Shown here: positions 7,638 to 15,896 of the stretch, piece by piece
Numbering within the stretch: position 1 is the stretch's first letter
How the letters are laid out: each line of letters starts with the position of its first letter
From: [Clostridium] aminophilum DSM 10710
Lineage (GTDB): Bacteria > Bacillota > Clostridia > Lachnospirales > Lachnospiraceae
NCBI RefSeq assembly: GCF_000711825.1
Contig: NZ_JONJ01000013.1
Span: forward strand, 39,272 to 103,271
Reading direction: 5' to 3'
DNA: 64,000 bases
Notes under the pieces: model-generated
Told to the model about the DNA's origin: nothing
Database searches by the model: none
Seen by the model: the letters and a program-made list of their open reading frames with translations, nothing else
Made by a program: the position numbers and the translations under genes

Positions 7638-8984
7638 ATGGCAACACCGGTATGGCTCAGCATTCCGTTTGCAGGACTTCTGCTCTGTATTGCCCTTTTT
7701 CCGATCATGAAGGCGGATTGGTGGGAGGAGCACAAGGCTCTGGTCGTCGCATTCTGGTCTGTGCTGACACTGATTCTGTTTACGATGGTCTTCGGCCCGG
7801 CGGCATCGCTGGAAACGGCGGTTGACTGTCTGTTCAATGACTATGTCACGTTTATCGTTCTTTTGTTCGGCCTGTACTGTGTATCCGGCAACATCACGTT
7901 TACCGGAGATCTGGCCGGTTCACCGGCGGTCAATGTGGGACTTCTGGCGATCGGAACGCTTCTTTCCAGCTGCATCGGAACCACCGGTTCCAGTATGCTG
8001 ATGATCCGTCCGGTCATCCGGATGAATTCCTGGAGACGGAGAAGAGCCCACATCATGGTCTTCTTCATTTTCCTGATCTCCAACATCGGCGGATGTCTGA
8101 CACCGGTTGGAGATCCGCCGCTGCTGATGGGCTTTATGCACGGAGTATCCTTCTTCTGGAGCCTTCATCTGTTTCCGGTTATGCTGCTCAACATGGCAGT
8201 GCTGCTGTTCATCTTCTACCATATTGATATGAAGGAATACCGCGCGGATGTGGCCGACGGCCGCAAACCGGATATCTCAAAACCGGGCACGGAGCTGAAA
8301 ATCGGCGGCGGTCACAACATCATTTTCCTGTTTGCCATCGTGGCGGCGGTTGTTCTGAGCGGAACGCTGTCGAATTTTCCGATGTTCCAGAATGCGGACG
8401 GCTCTGCGGCGGGTGTGCCGCTTCCGGGCGGAAAGGTGTTCCCGTGGGCTTCCGTGATCGAGATTGTAATCATTCTGATTTCGGCCCTTCTTTCCTTTGT
8501 CACAACGAACCGGGAAGTTCGCCGGAAGAACCATTTTACCTGGGGGGCGATCGAGGAGGTCGCAACTCTCTTCATCGGCATCTTCATCACCATGCAGCCG
8601 GCCCTTCTTCTGCTGAAGGAAGTCGGACCGCAGCTGGGCCTGAATCACCCCGCCCAGATGTTCTGGGCAACCGGAATTCTGTCCAGTTTTCTGGATAACA
8701 CGCCGACGTATCTGGTATTTCTGACAACGGCAGGAACCCTTGATTTTACACAGGGCATGATGACGACGCTCGGCATTGTTCCGGCGAACATGCTGATGGC
8801 GATTTCCTGCGGCGCCGTCTTTATGGGCGCGATCACCTATATCGGAAATGCGCCGAACTTTATGGTCAAGTCCATGTCGGATGAGAACGGTATCGCGATG
8901 CCGTCCTTCTTCGGCTATCTGAAATGGTCCGTAAAATATCTGGTTCCGGTATTCCTTCTGGATACCGTGATCTTCTTTCTGTGA
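7638..8984 (+). CDS. Sodium/proton antiporter of the ArsB/NhaD (ion transporter) superfamily
   Basis: A 448-residue membrane protein with about eleven to twelve hydrophobic segments and the IT-superfamily hairpin signatures: CIGTTGSSMLMIRP in the first half with ISNIGGCLTPVGDPP after it, and FLDNTPTYLVFL with YIGNAPNFMVKS in the second. These paired re-entrant motifs are typical of NhaD-type Na+/H+ antiporters and related citrate or arsenite carriers. Na+ is the likely coupling ion, but the direction and any organic substrate cannot be read from sequence. GGGAGG lies eight bases before the ATG. The leader upstream is structured, and a cytidylate-kinase-like gene follows 14 bases downstream. 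Confidence 0.8.
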   Translation: MATPVWLSIPFAGLLLCIALFPIMKADWWEEHKALVVAFWSVLTLILFTMVFGPAASLETAVDCLFNDYVTFIVLLFGLYCVSGNITFTGDLAGSPAVNVGLLAIGTLLSSCIGTTGSSMLMIRPVIRMNSWRRRRAHIMVFFIFLISNIGGCLTPVGDPPLLMGFMHGVSFFWSLHLFPVMLLNMAVLLFIFYHIDMKEYRADVADGRKPDISKPGTELKIGGGHNIIFLFAIVAAVVLSGTLSNFPMFQNADGSAAGVPLPGGKVFPWASVIEIVIILISALLSFVTTNREVRRKNHFTWGAIEEVATLFIGIFITMQPALLLLKEVGPQLGLNHPAQMFWATGILSSFLDNTPTYLVFLTTAGTLDFTQGMMTTLGIVPANMLMAISCGAVFMGAITYIGNAPNFMVKSMSDENGIAMPSFFGYLKWSVKYLVPVFLLDTVIFFL

Positions 8985-8998
8985 GAGGAGGAGAAGGG

Positions 8999-10243
8999 AT
9001 GAGCGAAGAGAATAAAAAGATCGATCCGGAACAGACGGCTGCGATGGGAAATGCGACAGACGACGGGGATTCCGAATCCTCCGGCGAGGAGTACCGCGAG
9101 CTCGCCGAGCACATCTACGATCTGGATCTGAAAGTATACGAGACAACCGGTTCCTCACTGGGCCGTGTATTCAACGACGACCGTGAGCGCTGTGTGCGGA
9201 GAATGATCCGCGCGATGGAAGACACACCGGAAGAGCATCTGGTTCGAAGCGAGGTTGTCCTGATCGGAAACATGGCGAGAACGATCCGGGACAAGTCGGT
9301 CCGCAAGGAGATTATGACCGCCTACAATGAGATCATGCAGAAGCTTCTCATGATGCAGCGAACCTCCATCGGAACGAATATTCTGGACAAGCGGAGAGCG
9401 AGACTGAATCCGATGTCGATCGACGGCCGGTTTGCGGAAAACCAGCATCTGATCATCTGCATCAGCCGTACCTACGGTTCCGGCGGAAACTATATCGGTT
9501 TCGGACTGGCGGATAAGCTCAAGATCGATTATTACGATGCGGAGATTTTCAACGCGACTCTGAAGCGCCTGGAGGCGGAGCAGGACGGTCTGACCGACGA
9601 AGCGGATTATGTCGGTCTTCAGCTGCAGAAAAGCAAGAGCAAGAATCCGGGACTGGATGTCTACACGGAGAAGACCGGTTTCCGCGAGTGGTTCAAAAAA
9701 CTGAACCGGTATCACGGCCTGCCGAAGAAGGACGCACTGTTCTTCAACCAGAGCGATCTGATCTGCGAGATGGCCCAGAAATCGGATTTTGTGGTGATGG
9801 GACGGTGTGCGGATGTCATTCTCCGGAACAACAATATTCCGCATATCAGCATTTTCATCACGGCACCGTTTGAGCGCCGTGTCCGCAACATGATGGAGTA
9901 TAACCATCAGGACCGGAAGACCACCGAGAAGTATGTTCAGCAGGTTGACCGCGCACATGCGGCCTACTATGAATATTTTACCGGGCTGAAATGGGGTCAG
10001 GCGAATCACTACGATTTCTGCCTGAACAGCGCAAGTTACGGAATTCAGGGATCGGTGGATTTCATCCTCCGGACGCTGAAATATAACGGCGTCAAGTTCC
10101 CGCACCATCTTGAACCGGAGACGGAGGCGGAGCGCGCAACACTTCAGGCCGATGCGGACGCGGTAGAGGCGACCGCACAGAAGGATGCCGAGAGAAGAGC
10201 GGCACAGGAGGCGGCAGAGGCAGCGCTTCCGAAGGAAGATTAA
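8999..10243 (+). CDS. Cytidylate-kinase-like family protein
   Basis: A 414-residue soluble protein. Residues about 150-370 form a cytidylate-kinase-like domain: CISRTYGSGGNYIG supplies the degenerate P-loop, FVVMGRCADVILR the NMP-region helix, and IFITAPFERRVRNMMEYN the LID-like arginines. The first 150 residues are a helical extension not found in true Cmk. The last 40 are an Ala/Glu-rich low-complexity helix. True Cmk is about 220 residues, so this belongs to the separate Cytidylate_kin2/AAK26 type found in many Clostridia, whose substrate is unknown. AGGAGGAGAAGGG fixes the start. Its coupling to the antiporter hints at a shared regulatory role. Confidence 0.7.
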   Translation: MSEENKKIDPEQTAAMGNATDDGDSESSGEEYRELAEHIYDLDLKVYETTGSSLGRVFNDDRERCVRRMIRAMEDTPEEHLVRSEVVLIGNMARTIRDKSVRKEIMTAYNEIMQKLLMMQRTSIGTNILDKRRARLNPMSIDGRFAENQHLIICISRTYGSGGNYIGFGLADKLKIDYYDAEIFNATLKRLEAEQDGLTDEADYVGLQLQKSKSKNPGLDVYTEKTGFREWFKKLNRYHGLPKKDALFFNQSDLICEMAQKSDFVVMGRCADVILRNNNIPHISIFITAPFERRVRNMMEYNHQDRKTTEKYVQQVDRAHAAYYEYFTGLKWGQANHYDFCLNSASYGIQGSVDFILRTLKYNGVKFPHHLEPETEAERATLQADADAVEATAQKDAERRAAQEAAEAALPKED

Positions 10244-10274
10244 GTAAGAGTCAGAACAGAGGGACTCTGTCGGA

Positions 10275-10308
10275 GGCGTCCGGGCGGAACACCGTCCGGG
10301 CGCCTTAT
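10275..10308 (+). terminator. Terminator after the antiporter operon
   Basis: A 13-pair GC-rich stem (10275-10287 with 10292-10304, two wobble pairs), loop AACA, followed by TTAT. Confidence 0.6.
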
Positions 10309-10311
10309 CTA

Positions 10312-10492
10312 TATGTCATGGGGAAGTGCTTTGCACTTTCCCATGACATATAGCCGCTCTGCGAGGATGCGCACGCCGCTGTAAGCAAATTCACTAAGCT
10401 CGAGAAAACCAGCGGCGGCGCGCAAAGTCCGCGGGGCTCCCCTCAGGACTGAGGGGATGGGGGAACCGAAGTCCGCTTGCGGAGTTTGTTCT
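10312..10492 (+). repeat. Dispersed intergenic repeat, copy A (full length)
   Basis: Starts with an 18-pair palindrome (10312-10329 with 10333-10350, triloop TTT). It is followed by the CGCTCTGCGAGGATGCGCAC block, an AGCGGCGGCGCGCAAAGTCC block, and a tail ending CGGAGTTTGTTCT. Related copies lie at 17420, 20551, 31081, 32475 and 56077. It has no coding frame that resembles a protein. Confidence 0.8.
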
Positions 10493-10504
10493 ATACTCCC
10501 TGCG

Positions 10505-10533
10505 TTGATTTTGCATCATTTCTATGCTAAAGT
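10505..10533 (+). promoter_or_regulatory. Promoter upstream of murC
   Basis: TTGATT (10505-10510), 17-base spacer, TAAAGT (10528-10533) with an extended-10 TGC just before it. It lies between repeat copy A and murC. Confidence 0.6.
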
Positions 10534-10691
10534 AAGCGACGGAAAAAGGATTCATTTCCCGGCCGGGACTCCGGCCTGTTGAGTGATCATACAATAAGAA
10601 GACAACAGGAAAAACAACAAGAGAGTCAACAGGAAAATTAACAGGAAAATCAAGAATACCAAGAGAAATAAAGAATAAGAAGGTTTACGTT

Positions 10692-12068
10692 ATGTTTGAG
10701 ATCGATCTGAAAAAACCGGCACATGTGCATTTTATCGGAATCGGCGGTATCAGCATGAGCGGTCTCGCAGAAATTCTGCTTGATGAGAAATTCTGTGTCA
10801 CCGGCTCCGACTCCCACCGCTCACCGATTACGGAGCATCTGGAGAGCCTGGGCGCGAAGATCGCGTATCCACAGGCTGCGGAAAATATTACAGAGGGAAT
10901 CGATGTCGTTGTCTACACGGCAGCGATCCATCCGGAGAATCCGGAATTTGCCGAGGCGAAAAAGCGCGGCATTCCGATGCTGACCAGGGCGCAGCTGCTC
11001 GGCCAGATCATGAAGCATTACCGCAATGCGATCTCCGTTGCGGGAACGCACGGAAAGACGACCACAACGTCCATGATCACGGAAATCTTTATGGAGGCGG
11101 AGACCGATCCGACGGTATCGGTCGGCGGAATGCTGGACTCCATTGGCGGCAACATCCGCGTTGGCGGTCCGGACTACTTTGTCATGGAGGCGTGCGAATA
11201 TACGAACAGCTTCCTGTCCTTCTTCCCGACGCTGGCGGTGATTCTGAACGTGCAGGAAGATCATCTGGACTTTTTCAAGGATCTGGCGGACATCCGTCAT
11301 TCGTTCCGCCGCTTTGTGGGCAATGTCGCCGAGGGCGGCACGGTTGTCATCAACGGAGAGATTGAGAACCGGAGCGAGATCATCGGGGATGCGAAAGTGA
11401 AGGTGATTACCTTCGGACATGACCGGAGCTTTGACTATTCCGCCGGCGACATATCCTACGATGAATTCGGCCGGGCGTCGTTTGACCTGTATGTGAAGGG
11501 TGAGAAGAAAGAGCGGATCCGTCTCGGCGTGGCCGGCGAGCACAATGTCCTGAACGCGCTGGCGGCGATCGCGGCGGCACAGAATTATGCGATTCCGATG
11601 AGCGCCGTGACGAAGGCGCTGGAGCGCTTTTCCGGCACACACCGCCGTTTTGAGAAAAAGGGTGTGCTGGACGGCGTGACCATCATCGACGACTATGCGC
11701 ATCACCCGCAGGAGATCGAGGCGACGCTTCGGGCGGCGAAGAATTATCCTCATGGGATCGTCTGGTGCGCATTCCAGCCGCACACCTATTCCAGAACTGC
11801 GGCGTTTCTGGATGACTTCGCAAAAGCGCTTTCCCTGGCGGATCGCGTCATTCTGGCGGACATTTATGCGGCGAGAGAGACGAATACCTACGGCGTCAGC
11901 TCCGATGACATTGTACAGCGGCTGAAGAAGATGGGTAAAGAGGCCTGGTACCTTCCGACTTTCCCGGAAATTGAGTCTTTTGTTCGTGAAAATTGCCGTC
12001 CGGGAGACATTTTGATCACCATGGGCGCCGGCGACATCGTGAAAGTGGGAGAGGATCTTCTGAAATAA
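10692..12068 (+). CDS. murC: UDP-N-acetylmuramate--L-alanine ligase
   Basis: A 458-residue cytoplasmic Mur ligase that adds the first L-alanine of the peptidoglycan stem peptide, using ATP. Three domains are visible: the UDP-binding Rossmann-like domain with HFIGIGGISMSGLAEIL (about 13-29), the ATPase domain with P-loop GTHGKTTTT (118-126) and the NVQEDHLDFF segment with the metal-binding His, and the C-terminal domain with HRRFEKKG, DDYAHHPQEI and FQPHTYSRT. The DDYAHHP motif is diagnostic for MurC over MurD/E/F. Length is normal. The start has AAGAAGG before it. Confidence 0.96.
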   Translation: MFEIDLKKPAHVHFIGIGGISMSGLAEILLDEKFCVTGSDSHRSPITEHLESLGAKIAYPQAAENITEGIDVVVYTAAIHPENPEFAEAKKRGIPMLTRAQLLGQIMKHYRNAISVAGTHGKTTTTSMITEIFMEAETDPTVSVGGMLDSIGGNIRVGGPDYFVMEACEYTNSFLSFFPTLAVILNVQEDHLDFFKDLADIRHSFRRFVGNVAEGGTVVINGEIENRSEIIGDAKVKVITFGHDRSFDYSAGDISYDEFGRASFDLYVKGEKKERIRLGVAGEHNVLNALAAIAAAQNYAIPMSAVTKALERFSGTHRRFEKKGVLDGVTIIDDYAHHPQEIEATLRAAKNYPHGIVWCAFQPHTYSRTAAFLDDFAKALSLADRVILADIYAARETNTYGVSSDDIVQRLKKMGKEAWYLPTFPEIESFVRENCRPGDILITMGAGDIVKVGEDLLK

Positions 12069-12104
12069 GATGCCGTGACGGATCCCCGGTAACGGAAAGC
12101 AAAT

Positions 12105-12350
12105 TTATCCACATTATCCACCGAGTTTTCAACAATTATGGAGAAAATCCGGTGGATTTTCTGTATATAAGCCTCAATTCAGAAAAGTCAGACAGAGACA
12201 ATATCCCCGAGAGAAAGAGATTTATCCACATTTTTTGTGGATAAATGGTGGATAATGAAAATTATGATGTGCAAAATGTGGGTAAATATGTGAATAACCG
12301 GGTGGATGATCCAGAAAACCGGGTGAATGAAAGTTTTCCACGGTGGATAA
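12105..12350 (+). promoter_or_regulatory. DnaA-box cluster upstream of dnaD
   Basis: Matches to the DnaA box TTWTNCACA, read directly: TTATCCACA at 12105-12113 and 12222-12230 (+); its reverse complement at 12236-12244; TTATTCACA (-) at 12289-12297; TTTTGCACA (-) at 12268-12276. One-mismatch boxes: 12114-12122 (+, abutting the first), 12247-12255 (-), 12277-12285 (-), 12334-12342 (+) and 12342-12350 (-). The 12222/12236 pair is a perfect inverted repeat around TTTTT. The region is AT-rich and gene-free (12069-12435). Flanking genes keep the same strand on both sides. Confidence 0.8.
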
Positions 12351-12387
12351 GGAGAAACTCCGTGTTCTTTCGGTTTTCAGGGCGGTG

Positions 12388-12396
12388 TGTTAAAAT
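12388..12396 (+). promoter_or_regulatory. Extended -10 promoter for dnaD
   Basis: TGT-TAAAAT at 12388-12396 lies about 40 bases before the GTG start, immediately downstream of the DnaA boxes. The -35 is poor. Control by DnaA would be possible by position. Confidence 0.45.
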
Positions 12397-12435
12397 AAGA
12401 CACAAGACATAAGAGAAAACAGTGAGGAGAAGAAC

Positions 12436-13485
12436 GTGAAATTTTCCGATCAGTTATCGGCGGGCGTGACCGTGGTGTCCAACCGTTTTATTGATGAGTG
12501 TATGGCCGGGGCGGACGGCAATTTTGTGAAGGTATATCTGTATCTTCTCCGCCATGAAGGTGAGGATGTGACCTGTGCATCGGTGGCGGATGCACTGGAA
12601 TGTACCGAGGCGGATGTCCGGAGAGCGGCGGCATACTGGGTAAAGGAAGGTATACTCTGTCCGTGGGAGAGCGAATCCGCCGGACCAAGGGAAGAGACGG
12701 TGCGCGCAAAAGAGCCGGCAGAAGAAACGCCGGAACCGGATACGGCAGCAGGACAGAACCGGGCCGGGGCGGCAAAGAAACAGCCGGACATGACAAAGCT
12801 TGTCGGCGATCAGGAATATCAGGATCTTCTCTACGTGGCGCAGCGGTATCTGAAGAAGACCTTCAGTCACACCGACCACATGATCTTTGCGAATCTCTAT
12901 CAGAATATCGGAATCCCGGCGGAGGTGCTGGAGTATCTGATGGAATACTGCGCGCAGTCGGGGCACAGCAGTATGCGCTACGCCGAAAAGATTGCGCTTG
13001 ACTGGAATGACCGGGGATTCCGCACAAGGGCGGAGGCGGAAAACTATTCCGCAAATTATTCCAAGGGGATGTTTGCGGTCATGAAGGCATTCGGCCTCAA
13101 TGACCGGAGACCGGCCACGGCGGAAAAGCAGTTTATCGACCGGTGGCTCGGCGAATACGGCTTTTCACTGGATGTGGTGCTGGAAGCCTGTGACCGCACG
13201 ATCGCGCGGATTCATAAGCCGAGTTTTACCTATGCGGACGGGATTCTGAAAATCTGGCGCGGAAGCGGTGTTAAGACGCTGGATGATGTGAGAGCGCAGG
13301 ATGAGGTGCGGGCCGCGCAGGAAAACCTGAAGGGCAAGGGGACGGACGGAAAAGCCGGGACGGATAAAAATGCGCACGGCAGGGCGCGGACCCGGTTTGA
13401 TAATTTTGAATCGCACGGATATGACTATGAAGATCTGGTGTGGGAACTGATGGACCCGGCCGGAGACACAGGGAAAAAAGACTGA
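12436..13485 (+). CDS. dnaD: DnaD-domain replication initiation protein
   Basis: A 349-residue protein of the DnaD/DnaB primosome family, which remodels DnaA-bound origin DNA and recruits the helicase loader. An N-terminal winged-helix-like region (about 1-80, LSAGVTVVSNRFIDECM through ALECTEADVRRAA) is followed by a charged linker. The DnaD-like C-terminal domain runs about 125-300, with the YxxxIG-like LYQNIGIPAEVLEYL and a late KIWRGSGVKTLDD. A disordered tail ends the protein. The GTG start follows GAGGAGA. The helicase-loader gene begins 46 bases downstream. Both follow the DnaA-box cluster. Confidence 0.88.
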   Translation: MKFSDQLSAGVTVVSNRFIDECMAGADGNFVKVYLYLLRHEGEDVTCASVADALECTEADVRRAAAYWVKEGILCPWESESAGPREETVRAKEPAEETPEPDTAAGQNRAGAAKKQPDMTKLVGDQEYQDLLYVAQRYLKKTFSHTDHMIFANLYQNIGIPAEVLEYLMEYCAQSGHSSMRYAEKIALDWNDRGFRTRAEAENYSANYSKGMFAVMKAFGLNDRRPATAEKQFIDRWLGEYGFSLDVVLEACDRTIARIHKPSFTYADGILKIWRGSGVKTLDDVRAQDEVRAAQENLKGKGTDGKAGTDKNAHGRARTRFDNFESHGYDYEDLVWELMDPAGDTGKKD

Positions 13486-13531
13486 ACGGGAAGACCGCCC
13501 GGCGGGAAAACGGTGACAGAAGGAGGAGACC

Positions 13532-14536
13532 ATGGGGCTCAGTAATGCACAGTATGAGGCAATTATGCGCATCTACAGTCAGCGTCAGCTGAAATCCAGG
13601 CATGACCTGAATGCGCGGAAGGCGGAGATCGCGGAGAAGATTCCGGCCATTCCGCAGATGAATGACGAGGTGAGCAGCTGTGCGGCGGCTGCAGCGAGAA
13701 AGCTGCTTGCCGGAGATCAGAACGCGGTGACAAAGCTCCGCGCGCAGATTGCCGATCTGAAGGAACAGAAAGAGGTTCTGCTGAAAAGCCACGGGTATCC
13801 GGCCGATTATCTGGAACCGCGCTACCACTGCCCGGACTGCAGGGATACGGGATATATTGACAACCGGAAATGTCACTGTTTCCGGGAGCAGGAAATCAAC
13901 CTTCTCTATGAGCAGTCGAATATCCGCACGGTTCTGGAGAAGGAAAACTTTTCGACCTTCAGCTATGACTGGTTTGACGATGAAAAAAAGGATCCGCGCA
14001 GCGGCATGACGGCCCGGGAGAATATGGCGCGGACCGTGCGGATCTGCCAGGAGTATATCGAGGATTTCAGGACCAGGAAGGGAAATCTTCTCTTTACCGG
14101 AAAGACCGGTCTCGGAAAGACCTTTCTTTCCAACTGCATTGCGCGGGAGCTGATCGAGCGCTATCACAGCGTCGTCTACCTTCCGGCATCGCAGATGTTC
14201 GACATTTTCTCGAGGGACCGTTTCTCCTACGATGACGACGAGGATCTGAGAAGCCGCGCGGAATACCTGATGGAGTGCGATCTTCTGATCATCGATGATC
14301 TGGGCACGGAGATGATCAACACCTTTACGGTCTCCCAGCTGTTCACGGTCATCAATGAGCGGCTGAACCGGGCAAACGGCACCATCATTTCGACCAATCT
14401 TCCGGTCAATGAGATGCGCGATGTCTTTACGGAGCGGGTGATGAGCCGGATCATCAGTGCCTACCAGATTATCCCGTTTTTCGGAGAGGATATCCGGATC
14501 CGCAGGAGAATGGCAGAAAACCGCAGAAAATCTTGA
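13532..14536 (+). CDS. dnaI: DnaC/DnaI-type helicase loader ATPase
   Basis: A 334-residue AAA+ ATPase that loads the replicative helicase. The N-terminal domain carries four cysteines, C100, C103, C114 and C116 (HCPDC, then CHC), matching the zinc-binding helicase-interaction domain of Bacillus DnaI. The AAA+ core has Walker A GKTGLGKT (190-197), Walker B LLIIDDLG (251-258), sensor 1 IISTNLP and an arginine-finger region near ERVMSRII. A clear AAGGAGGAG precedes the ATG. A DnaC-like protein from a mobile element is an alternative, but pairing with DnaD and the lack of phage genes favour the chromosomal loader. Confidence 0.88.
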   Translation: MGLSNAQYEAIMRIYSQRQLKSRHDLNARKAEIAEKIPAIPQMNDEVSSCAAAAARKLLAGDQNAVTKLRAQIADLKEQKEVLLKSHGYPADYLEPRYHCPDCRDTGYIDNRKCHCFREQEINLLYEQSNIRTVLEKENFSTFSYDWFDDEKKDPRSGMTARENMARTVRICQEYIEDFRTRKGNLLFTGKTGLGKTFLSNCIARELIERYHSVVYLPASQMFDIFSRDRFSYDDDEDLRSRAEYLMECDLLIIDDLGTEMINTFTVSQLFTVINERLNRANGTIISTNLPVNEMRDVFTERVMSRIISAYQIIPFFGEDIRIRRRMAENRRKS

Positions 14537-14561
14537 CTGTGTACGGCATTTCGTGTAATGT
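14533..14561 (+). promoter_or_regulatory. Putative promoter of prs
   Basis: TTGACT (14533-14538) overlaps the dnaI stop codon; a 17-base spacer leads to TAATGT (14556-14561). A hairpin (AAATTTCTCC 14592-14601 with GGAGAAATTT 14612-14621) ends directly against the GGAGG ribosome site of prs and could modulate its translation. Confidence 0.45.
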
Positions 14562-14633
14562 CTATAACGTTGAGTACAATTTATATATGAAAAATTTCTC
14601 CGCAGGTTCCGGGAGAAATTTGGAGGATAGGAT

Positions 14634-15830
14634 ATGGCAAAAGAAATCATCGGACACAGTGAGAAGAAGATTGAGACCATCCCGGTCGCGCCGCTCGGCC
14701 TGATTGCGCTGGACGGATGCAGAGAGCTCGGACGGAACGTGGACCGCTATCTGGTTCAGTGGAGAAAAGAGAGAGAAAACGAGCACAAGGATACTCAGCC
14801 GTTTGCGGAGTATGAGAAGGATTCTTATCTTGTCAGCGCGTCCACACCGAGATTCGGCTCCGGTGAGGCGAAGGGACAGTTAAATGAATCCGTTCGCGGT
14901 GACGATCTCTATCTGATCGTGGACGTAACCAACTACAATATTACATATTCCATGGCGGGACAGGTCAACCATATGTCTCCGGATGACCATTTCCAGAACC
15001 TGAAGAGAGTGATTGCGGCAGCAAACGGAAAGGCAAGACGTCTGAACGTTATCATGCCGTTCCTGTATGAGGGACGCCAGCACAAGAGAGACGGAAGAGA
15101 GTCTCTGGACTGCGCAACCGCACTTCAGGAGCTGACCGCGATGGGCGTGGAGAACATCATTACCTTTGATGCACACGATCCGCGTGTCCAGAATGCGATC
15201 CCGAGAAAGGGTTTTGAGACGGTTCAGCCGAGCTACCAGTTCATCAAGCATCTGCTGCTCCACGAGAAGGATCTTCAGATTGATGCCGATCACATGATGG
15301 TCATCAGCCCGGATGAGGGCGGTATGAAGAGAGCAGTATTCTTTGCCAACGTTCTCGGTCTGGATCTCGGCATGTTCTACAAGCGCCGCGACTACTCTCA
15401 GGTTGTGGACGGCAGAAATCCTATCGTTGCGCATGATTTCCTCGGCACAAGCGTGGAGGGAAAAGATGTCATCATCATCGACGACATGATCTCTTCCGGC
15501 GAGAGTATGCTGGATGTCGCAAAGGAACTGAAGAGACGCAAGGCAAGAAAGGTATTCTGCTGTGCGACGTTCGGTCTGTTCACCAGCGGTCTTGCGAAAT
15601 TTGACGAATATTACTCCAACGGTCTGATCGACCGCGTTCTCACCACCAATCTGGTATACCAGACTCCGGAACTTCTGGACAGACCGTGGTATACAAGCGT
15701 TGAGATGAGCAAATACATCGCCCTGATCATCGACAGCCTGAACCATGATGATTCGCTGTCCAGCCTCCTCAGCCCGGTAGACCGTATCCACCGCGCGGTT
15801 GAAAAGTACAGAGAAGAGCAGAAGGGCTGA
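14634..15830 (+). CDS. prs: Ribose-phosphate pyrophosphokinase (PRPP synthetase)
   Basis: A 398-residue enzyme that makes PRPP from ribose 5-phosphate and ATP for purine, pyrimidine, histidine and tryptophan synthesis. The PRPP-binding loop VIIIDDMISSGES near residue 285, the catalytic flexible-loop region around FLYEGRQHKRDGRE, and the metal-site FDAHDPRVQ are all visible. It is longer than the usual 315-residue form because of an N-terminal extension (about 1-75) and extra segments, a form I associate with Lachnospiraceae. The short distance to asnS (66 bases) allows co-transcription. Confidence 0.93.
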   Translation: MAKEIIGHSEKKIETIPVAPLGLIALDGCRELGRNVDRYLVQWRKERENEHKDTQPFAEYEKDSYLVSASTPRFGSGEAKGQLNESVRGDDLYLIVDVTNYNITYSMAGQVNHMSPDDHFQNLKRVIAAANGKARRLNVIMPFLYEGRQHKRDGRESLDCATALQELTAMGVENIITFDAHDPRVQNAIPRKGFETVQPSYQFIKHLLLHEKDLQIDADHMMVISPDEGGMKRAVFFANVLGLDLGMFYKRRDYSQVVDGRNPIVAHDFLGTSVEGKDVIIIDDMISSGESMLDVAKELKRRKARKVFCCATFGLFTSGLAKFDEYYSNGLIDRVLTTNLVYQTPELLDRPWYTSVEMSKYIALIIDSLNHDDSLSSLLSPVDRIHRAVEKYREEQKG

Positions 15831-15896
15831 TCGTTCGATATCGGAGTCAGAGAATAAAAATATTCATATATCATCATACTATAAGAGGTAAAAGAG

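Noticed and set aside
12069..12435. Calling this region the chromosomal replication origin
   Set aside because: Genes on both sides run on the same strand, and dnaA/dnaN are not nearby; an origin usually separates opposite gene orientations. It is kept as a DnaA-box cluster.
13532..14536. Phage or plasmid origin for the dnaD/dnaC-like pair
   Set aside because: No integrase, phage structural gene or att-like repeat is nearby, and the DnaI-type zinc domain and murC/prs context suggest chromosomal housekeeping genes.
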